Below, one piece after another: positions 9,662 to 15,071 of a stretch of 15,071 nucleotides of DNA. Both the position numbers and the translations under genes were made by a program. The notes below the pieces were generated by a model that worked only from the letters and a program-made list of their open reading frames with translations, was not told the DNA's origin and did no database searches. The stretch spans positions 1 through 15,071 of the forward strand of contig JAKALE010000001.1 of the NCBI GenBank assembly GCA_021813305.1. Direction: 5' to 3'. The DNA is from a bacterium (GTDB taxonomy: Bacteria; Patescibacteria; Paceibacteria; UBA6257; Brennerbacteraceae). The stretch's first letter is position 1, and each line of letters opens with the position of its first letter.

Positions 9662-11735
9662 CCGCACGCTTATCATTGTCGAATCCCCTACCAAAGCCCG
9701 CACAATAGGCGGTTTTTTGGGGAAAGAATACGAAGTTTTGTCCTCATTCGGTCACGTGCGCGATCTTCCAACCAACAAGTTCGACAAGCAAACGCGCTTC
9801 GGCATCGACATTGAACACGATTTCGAACCCCGGTATGTCGTCCCCGCAAAAGCAAAAGAAAACGTGACAAAACTGCAAAAAGCAGCTGCCAATGCTACGC
9901 AAGTGATCCTTGCGACCGACGAGGACCGCGAAGGAGAAGCCATTGCATGGCACCTTGCGTATCTCTTGAACAATCCCGAATCCGCAAAGCGGAAAACGAA
10001 GAAAGCTGCAAAGACCCCTGTCCCAACCCGGTTTTCCCGTATCGTGTTCCATGAAATCACGAAACAAGCGATCAATGAAGCGTTGGAACATCCGCGCGAC
10101 ATCGACCAACGTCTGGTCGACGCGCAGCAGGCTCGCAGGGTGCTTGACCGCTTGTCCGGATACGAGCTGTCCCAGTTCTTGTGGCACAAGATCAAATACG
10201 GCCTGTCCGCAGGAAGGGTGCAGTCGGTCGCGCTGCGGCTTTTGTGCGAACGCGAAGCACAGATCCAGGCATTCATGCAAACGGAATATTTCGACATCAC
10301 GGCAACGTGTGCAGCGCACAAGGCAAAAACAAAAAAGCAAGGATTTTCCGCGCAGCTTATTTCAATCAACAACGAACCCATTAAAGAGCCCGGCATCCTG
10401 GACAAAGCGCAAGCCGACGCGGCCGTCAAAGACCTTGAAAAAAGCGAATTCATCGTCAAAGACGCGCAAACGCGCGTGGTAACCCGTTCGGCACCGGCTC
10501 CATTCACGACCAGCACCTTGCAGCAGGCTTCGTGGCAAAAGCTCCGCTTCTCCGCAAAGCAAACCATGATGGTTGCGCAACAGCTTTACGAACAAGGACT
10601 TATCACCTACATGCGCACGGACTCGACCAATCTCTCGCAGCAATCCGTGCTTGCCGCGCGCGCATACGTCGAAAATGCGTTCGGCAAAACCTACGTGCCG
10701 GATCATTTCAACGTATACAAGACGAAAAGCAAGCTTGCGCAGGAAGCGCACGAAGCCATCAGACCAACGGACGCGTTCAAAACCCCGGAAACCATGGTGC
10801 AGCTGGATGCACGCCAGCACAAGCTCTATGCACTGATCTGGTCGCGCTTTGTTGCATCGCAAATGGAAAAAGCAAAGCTTGCGCAGCAAAGCATCATCGT
10901 GACTGCGCATTCCCTTGTGACGCAAACGGATTACACGCTCAAAGCAAACGGACAAACCATTGCGTTCGACGGATTCCTGGCAGCCTGGGATTCGGTGCAA
11001 AAACAAAATGCCCTGCCCGACCTTGCCAAGGGCGATGCGCTTGACGCAAGCGATATCCAAGTTTCCCAGCATTTCACCCTGCCCCCCGCGCGCTACAACG
11101 ACGCGTCATTAGTCAAAACCATGGAAGAGCTCGGTATCGGCAGACCATCCACGTACGCGAGCATCCTCAACACCATCATTGTGCGCGGGTATGTCGAGCG
11201 CACGCAAACACGTTCGTTGCAGCCCACGGGACTTGGCATGATCGTCAACGAGCTTTTGGTCAAACATTTTCCCTCGATTCTGGATTACCAATTCACCGCG
11301 CAAAATGAAGACGAGCTTGACCAAGTTGCCCAGGGCGAGCGCGTATGGCACGACGTCATCCGCGCATTCTATAATCCGTTCCACGAACTCGTGGAACAAA
11401 AAGAAAAAGAGGTGACCCGAAGAGAAGCGAGCGAGCGCCCGTCGGACGAGGTCTGCGACAAATGCGGCTCGCCCATGGTGGTCAAATGGGGGCGCTATGG
11501 CAGGTTCCTTGCCTGCTCCAATTACCCCGCATGCTCGAATATAAAGAAAATGAAAACAGAACAGCAAGATCTCGGGCCGTGTCCAACCTGCGGGCAAACC
11601 GAAGGCGGAAAAATTGTCATGCGCAAAACAAAAAAACGCGGCAGACCGTTCTACGGCTGTTCGCGCTGGCCAACATGCACATTCGCGTCCTGGAAAAAAC
11701 CGGAGGAAAACAATGAAACCACTGCAGCTTCATAA
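9654..11735 (+). CDS. topA: DNA topoisomerase I (type IA)
   Basis: The 693-residue enzyme relaxes negative supercoils. The TOPRIM domain carries Glu10 (VESPTKA) and Asp89-x-Asp91-x-Glu93 (ATDEDREGEAIAWHL) for magnesium. Tyr319 in TYMRTDST is the catalytic tyrosine, and SAGRVQSVALRLL is the conserved domain IV motif. Two C-terminal zinc ribbons begin at Cys601 (CDKCG) and Cys643 (CPTCG) and end in Cys-x4-5-Cys pairs. Length is typical of compact bacterial TopA proteins. It overlaps dprA by 8 bp and the next gene by 23 bp; dprA-topA linkage is common in bacteria. No SD or promoter of its own is visible. Confidence 0.97.
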   Translation: MANRTLIIVESPTKARTIGGFLGKEYEVLSSFGHVRDLPTNKFDKQTRFGIDIEHDFEPRYVVPAKAKENVTKLQKAAANATQVILATDEDREGEAIAWHLAYLLNNPESAKRKTKKAAKTPVPTRFSRIVFHEITKQAINEALEHPRDIDQRLVDAQQARRVLDRLSGYELSQFLWHKIKYGLSAGRVQSVALRLLCEREAQIQAFMQTEYFDITATCAAHKAKTKKQGFSAQLISINNEPIKEPGILDKAQADAAVKDLEKSEFIVKDAQTRVVTRSAPAPFTTSTLQQASWQKLRFSAKQTMMVAQQLYEQGLITYMRTDSTNLSQQSVLAARAYVENAFGKTYVPDHFNVYKTKSKLAQEAHEAIRPTDAFKTPETMVQLDARQHKLYALIWSRFVASQMEKAKLAQQSIIVTAHSLVTQTDYTLKANGQTIAFDGFLAAWDSVQKQNALPDLAKGDALDASDIQVSQHFTLPPARYNDASLVKTMEELGIGRPSTYASILNTIIVRGYVERTQTRSLQPTGLGMIVNELLVKHFPSILDYQFTAQNEDELDQVAQGERVWHDVIRAFYNPFHELVEQKEKEVTRREASERPSDEVCDKCGSPMVVKWGRYGRFLACSNYPACSNIKKMKTEQQDLGPCPTCGQTEGGKIVMRKTKKRGRPFYGCSRWPTCTFASWKKPEENNETTAAS

Positions 11736-12369
11736 ACTCCATCGCACGTCAAACGCCCTGCACAAAACCTTTGGCGACGCGAACTATTGTTCGATCAACG
11801 GGGCTGGCTGCACAGAAAAACCGCGTTGCATGTTCGTGTTCATGAATCCGACCGCGGCGAATGTTTCTGCGCGCAAATCATGGCGGTCATTGCGCGCGCC
11901 CTGGATCGGTACGAAAACGGTGTGGAAATTATTCCATGCCATCGGCGGCATATCGGACAAAACCTATCAAGCAACGCAATGCATGCAAGCGCATGCATGG
12001 ACCCCTGTGTTCGCGAAACAGATATATAGGGAATTGGCGCACAAGAAATTTTACATAACCAATCTTGCCAAATGCACACAGCCCGATGCGCGGCCGCTTT
12101 CCAATCACGTTTTCAAGCAATACATGCCCCTCTTCCGGCAAGAAACGCTTCACGTACGCCCGCGCGCGATTATCGCTTTCGGCAACCAGGTCAGCTCCAT
12201 CCTGCTTGAAAAACAAATACGCGTGGGCGACTACCGAACGAACGCACATGAACTGATCAAGACAAAAAGAAAGGAATTCCGCGTATATCCCACGTATTAT
12301 CCTGTCGGACAAGGCATGCGCAACATGCCCAAGGCCATCGCGCGGATCAAAAACATCCTTGCTATCTGA
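11713..12369 (+). CDS. Uracil-DNA glycosylase superfamily-like protein
   Basis: From the ATG preceded by GGAGG at 6 nt the protein has 218 residues; the start lies inside topA (23-bp overlap). It fits the UDG superfamily fold: FVFMNPTAANVSARKSW at 41-57 where family 4/5 enzymes have GEAPG, FYITNLAKCTQPDARPLS at 113-130 matching the 'itNvvKcrPp..R' motif, and PRAIIAFGNQVSSILL at 150-165. The usual HPS motif near the end is replaced by YPTYYPVGQG (192-201). Cys26, Cys33, Cys39 and Cys121 could hold a modified iron-sulfur or zinc site. The replaced motifs mean uracil excision is not assured. Operon position with topA and dprA supports a DNA-related role. Confidence 0.65.
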   Translation: MKPLQLHKLHRTSNALHKTFGDANYCSINGAGCTEKPRCMFVFMNPTAANVSARKSWRSLRAPWIGTKTVWKLFHAIGGISDKTYQATQCMQAHAWTPVFAKQIYRELAHKKFYITNLAKCTQPDARPLSNHVFKQYMPLFRQETLHVRPRAIIAFGNQVSSILLEKQIRVGDYRTNAHELIKTKRKEFRVYPTYYPVGQGMRNMPKAIARIKNILAI

Positions 12370-13105
12370 CTTTTGTCGCGCCCACGATGATATACGTGGG
12401 AATATGATGCGACTTCTGAAGCGGCTTCGAAAACTGCGTTGCGAATCCTTTTGATTCCGGTTCGTACACAGCGTGCACGAACAGTCCGTATTTCGCCATG
12501 GCGTTCACGTACGCATTCAACGAGCGGTTGATCAAGGATAGCTTTGTTTTCTTGTCCCAACCGGAACTCACGGCAACCCGGATATCCTTGAGATATCCGG
12601 TTGTTTTTATGAACAATCTTTCTTTGCCTTGCACCGTCCCCTTCACCCATTCGGAATACGGATATGCCGGACGCAAAAAATGGTTCGTGGCAAAAACCAC
12701 GATGCCGTTTGGTTTCAGAATCCTGGAAATACCGCGAAACAGTGCTTCGATATCCTTGATGTAATTGATCACCATATTCATGATGACCGCATCGAATTTT
12801 TTCGCTCCCAATCCGTGGAAATCGACTCCATCCCGTACGGAATATTCAATATTCAGACCTTCACTCTTTTCCTGCGCAATACCGATCAATGCCTTGGAAA
12901 TGTCTGAGGCAACCACATGCACGCCTTTCTTTGCGAGATTTCGCGCCATGTACCCGTTCCCGCAGCCGATATCGTATATCCGCTTGCCCTTGGGATTGCC
13001 GATAATCTTGTAAATATACGGATCGATCTGCGTGCGGTGATAAAAATCGCCGTGTTCGGACATGGCGTCGGCATATTGCCATGCAAATTTGTCGTAACTG
13101 GCCAT
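12362..13105 (-). CDS. Class I SAM-dependent methyltransferase
   Basis: The 247-residue protein opens with YDKFAWQYADAMSEH, typical of UbiE/COQ5-like or Methyltransf_11/25 proteins. Motif I IYDIGCGNGYMARNL is at 43-57, the acidic motif II loop HVVASDIS at 63-70, and the post-II strand FDAVIMNMVINYIKDI further on. The substrate cannot be deduced. It converges on the UDG-like gene with an 8-bp overlap of the 3' ends and starts 19 bp after the aldo/keto reductase gene, so it probably belongs to the parB transcript. No SD is visible. Confidence 0.85.
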   Translation of the reverse strand: MASYDKFAWQYADAMSEHGDFYHRTQIDPYIYKIIGNPKGKRIYDIGCGNGYMARNLAKKGVHVVASDISKALIGIAQEKSEGLNIEYSVRDGVDFHGLGAKKFDAVIMNMVINYIKDIEALFRGISRILKPNGIVVFATNHFLRPAYPYSEWVKGTVQGKERLFIKTTGYLKDIRVAVSSGWDKKTKLSLINRSLNAYVNAMAKYGLFVHAVYEPESKGFATQFSKPLQKSHHIPTYIIVGATKVR

Positions 13106-13124
13106 GTAGACTTTTACTGAATCT

Positions 13125-14174
13125 TTAAGCTTCTATAAAGTTTTGTTCCACTAGCGCAGGGTCATGGCAATCATCATAAAAATTCCTTTCCCATGCATGT
13201 TTTTTCAATGCATCCATCATTCCTTGTGATAATTTCCTGCCGTCAGAAACAGCGATATTCGATTTCACGTGCTCAATTTTTCTCATTCCGGGAATTACTG
13301 AAGAAATTTCATCAAATGAAAGAATGTATCTTAAGGCAAGTTCCGGGATAGAATTTGCCTCTTTTCCCAAAAGAACTTTAAGGTTATTAATCCGCGCTTC
13401 AAGCTCTACCAATCGCTCCGAATTGAAATAATGTGCGCCCCTGAAATCGCCTTCTTGAAACACTGTTTTTGTGTCTATTTTTCCTGATAAACCGCCCTCA
13501 TCCAATGGGACCCTGGCAATTAAACCAATGTTGTTCGCTTTAGCATAAGGGAGAAGTTTTTCCGCAGGCTTCTGATGGAAAATATTGAAAATAAATTGGA
13601 TTGTCGAAATTAAGCCGGTATCCAGGGTTTTCAGACAGTTGCTTGGCTGATAATCGTTAACGGAGATGCCCCAATGTTTTACTTTGCCCTGTTTAGTAAT
13701 CTTCTGAATTAAATCTTTCCACCATTCTTCTTTTACAAAATCATCCTGCCAAACATGAAATTGGACCAAGTCAATAACATCAACCCCTAATGACTTCAAA
13801 GAATCATCAACGCTCGTTTCAATTTTTTCTGGCGTGAAAACTTCAGACATCGGAACATTTTTCCAGGCCGGCCACTTCCAATTAAGCGGCGCGATTTTTG
13901 TAGCAATAACCAATTGATCCCTTTTACCGGATTCTTTAAGAAATCTACCAATAAGTTCCTCGGAAGGATGTTTGTCGGGTGCACTATCGGAATATCCATA
14001 AACCCATGCAGTATCAATAAAATTTCCACCCTGTTCAGTAAACTCATGCAAGCAACGCACGCTTTCATTCAAGTCTGCGCCGGCCCACATATTTGGATCG
14101 TTTGCTAATTGCCACGTACCAAAGCCGACTTCAGAAATTTTCAATCCCGTTTTACCTAAAATGCGGTATTTCAT
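13125..14174 (-). CDS. Aldo/keto reductase
   Basis: The 349-residue TIM-barrel NADPH oxidoreductase has the full AKR tetrad: Asp54 and Tyr59 (FIDTAWVYG), Lys93 (IATKIAP) and His140 (DLVQFHVW). N-terminal MKYRILGKTGLKISEVGFGTW is typical of the YghZ/tas-like open-chain-sugar and carbonyl reductase subgroup. The C-terminal region has SSVIPGMRKIEHVKSNI, the cofactor-phosphate loop. It lies 12 bp after parB. The gene is visibly more AT-rich than parB and the methyltransferase gene, which suggests acquisition by transfer and insertion into the operon. The substrate is unknown. Confidence 0.93.
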   Translation of the reverse strand: MKYRILGKTGLKISEVGFGTWQLANDPNMWAGADLNESVRCLHEFTEQGGNFIDTAWVYGYSDSAPDKHPSEELIGRFLKESGKRDQLVIATKIAPLNWKWPAWKNVPMSEVFTPEKIETSVDDSLKSLGVDVIDLVQFHVWQDDFVKEEWWKDLIQKITKQGKVKHWGISVNDYQPSNCLKTLDTGLISTIQFIFNIFHQKPAEKLLPYAKANNIGLIARVPLDEGGLSGKIDTKTVFQEGDFRGAHYFNSERLVELEARINNLKVLLGKEANSIPELALRYILSFDEISSVIPGMRKIEHVKSNIAVSDGRKLSQGMMDALKKHAWERNFYDDCHDPALVEQNFIEA

Positions 14175-14186
14175 ATTTTTTAAAAA

Positions 14187-15047
14187 TTAGAAATCTTCCA
14201 GTTCGTCTTTTTTCAGAATCTTCTGGATAATCGCACCCAGTTCTTCGGGCGAATTGAAATTGATCGCGATCACGCCTTTGGGGCCGCGCTTGCGCACCAG
14301 CACGCGCGTATTGAGCACCTCTTCCAGTTTTGACCCCAGTTCCTGAAGTTGCGGATCCGCATCCTCGTTTTGCTCCAATGCAGCCGGCTGCAATGCGTCC
14401 ATGGCCTGGTACATGTCCTGTTTCATGATCTGCTTTGCCGCAAGCTCGGTCTGGCGCACGGTCATGGCATTGGCGAGGATGCGCGCCAAGAGCAGACGCT
14501 GTTTGTCCGGGCTTGCCACGCTCAAAATCACGCGCGCATGGCCTTCGGTGATCCTTCGTTCCTCCAATGCTTTCTGGATTTCGAACGGCAGCTGCAACAA
14601 ACGCATGGCATTGGCGACCGCTTCGCGCGATTTGCCAACCCGAAACGCGACCTCGCGCTGCGACAGGCCGAATTTGTCCGCAAGTTGCGCGAATGCGCGC
14701 GCACGCTCAACAGGATTGAGATCCTCGCGCTGCACGTTCTCGATGATCGCGATCTCGAGCTTTTCGCGGTCCTGTACGTTGTCCTTGATGAGCGCCGGCA
14801 CCGTGGAAAGACCCACGATCTTGGCAGCCAACAATCTTCGTTCTCCGGCAAGCAATTCGTAATTGACGTCATGCCCGGACGCAGTTTCGACTTCCTTGCG
14901 GGTGACGATCAACGGTTCCAAAATTCCGTATTCCCTGATGGAATTAGCAAGTTCATCAAGATATTCCTGATTGAAATCCCTGCGCGGCTGGAACGGATTG
15001 GGTTTGATCTTCTCAACTTCGAGATAAAAAACTGATTTGGGTTCCAT
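14187..15047 (-). CDS. parB: Chromosome-partitioning protein ParB
   Basis: From the start chosen here the protein has 286 residues. The N-terminal CTPase domain has NPFQPRRDF at 17-25, LLAGERRLLAAK at 65-76 (the GERR box) and ENVQREDLNPVERARAF at 103-119. A helix-turn-helix (about 128-150, GLSQREVAFRVGKSREAVANAM) would bind parS, and a C-terminal dimerisation region follows a Glu/Asp-rich linker. ParB clamps spread from parS and with ParA segregate origins. An in-frame ATG three codons earlier (15056) is possible, but TATCAT ends 7 nt before the ATG at 15047, which favours a leaderless start there. The promoter abuts the window edge, so a parA partner is not visible. Confidence 0.95.
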   Translation of the reverse strand: MEPKSVFYLEVEKIKPNPFQPRRDFNQEYLDELANSIREYGILEPLIVTRKEVETASGHDVNYELLAGERRLLAAKIVGLSTVPALIKDNVQDREKLEIAIIENVQREDLNPVERARAFAQLADKFGLSQREVAFRVGKSREAVANAMRLLQLPFEIQKALEERRITEGHARVILSVASPDKQRLLLARILANAMTVRQTELAAKQIMKQDMYQAMDALQPAALEQNEDADPQLQELGSKLEEVLNTRVLVRKRGPKGVIAINFNSPEELGAIIQKILKKDELEDF

Positions 15048-15054
15048 GCCTTTC

Positions 15055-15060
15055 ATGATA
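15055..15060 (-). promoter_or_regulatory. parB -10 element, leaderless
   Basis: On the minus strand TATCAT is followed by GAAAGGC and then ATG, the same geometry as the vanY-type gene. The -35 region lies beyond or at the window edge. Confidence 0.4.
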
Positions 15061-15071
15061 CAGCAATTCTT

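Noticed and set aside
1..15071. CRISPR arrays, restriction-modification or other defence clusters.
   Set aside because: No regularly spaced repeats and no recognisable cas, restriction or defence genes are present on either strand.

Overview
The window looks like a chromosomal segment of a small-genome bacterium of the Candidate Phyla Radiation (Patescibacteria) type. I infer this from the gene mix rather than from any single marker: a compact pilM-pilN-pilO cluster, comF, dprA, a DUF5679 mini zinc-ribbon gene, a short HtrA-like protease, parB, tight gene packing, and tRNA genes with no encoded CCA. TGA is used as a stop (pilM and the UDG-like gene end in it), so the code is the ordinary one and not the TGA=Gly code of Absconditabacteria/Gracilibacteria. 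I cannot name the species.

Layout. 1-2401 (minus): type IV pilus inner-membrane module pilM-pilN-pilO, plus the first 18 codons of the next gene. 2599-3330 (plus): comF. 3327-4412 (minus): an AT-rich ClpP-like protease followed by a PAP2 phosphatase. 4444-4972: a small membrane-protein gene between tRNA-Ser(CGA) and a 17-bp exact copy of part of that tRNA. 5101-5862 (minus): a VanY-type peptidase. 5922-6192: tRNA-Ala(GGC) and tRNA-Arg(CCT). 6243-7402: an HtrA-like protease with an elaborate leader (24-bp inverted repeat, 14-bp palindrome, two tiny upstream ORFs), closed by a strong terminator. 7417-7683 (minus): the DUF5679 gene, a hairpin and tRNA-Ala(TGC). 7684-8800: 1.1 kb with no conventional gene. 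8801-12369 (plus): overlapping dprA-topA-UDG-like operon. 12362-15047 (minus): parB, an AT-rich aldo/keto reductase and a SAM methyltransferase.

The most unusual part is 7800-8760. It contains a roughly 210-nt structured RNA candidate on the plus strand. On the minus strand are three successive small units, each with an extended -10 promoter, a strong Shine-Dalgarno (SD) and a micro-ORF of 5-10 codons, followed by hairpins and a terminator. Two micro-ORFs share an in-frame 9-nt word encoding Ala-Tyr-Asn. One unit can fold into a pseudoknot that includes its micro-ORF stop codon. A 51-codon plus-strand ORF lies antisense to that unit, with its SD in a hairpin. By contrast, several conventional genes here (dprA, the vanY-type gene, parB) appear leaderless: the -10 element sits 6-7 nt before the ATG and there is no SD.

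How the genes work together: PilMNO, ComF and DprA are consistent with type IV pilus-driven DNA uptake and processing. TopA and the UDG-like protein are DNA-maintenance functions in the dprA operon. ParB points to a chromosome-segregation locus continuing past the right edge. The VanY-like and PAP2 proteins plausibly act in cell-envelope turnover.
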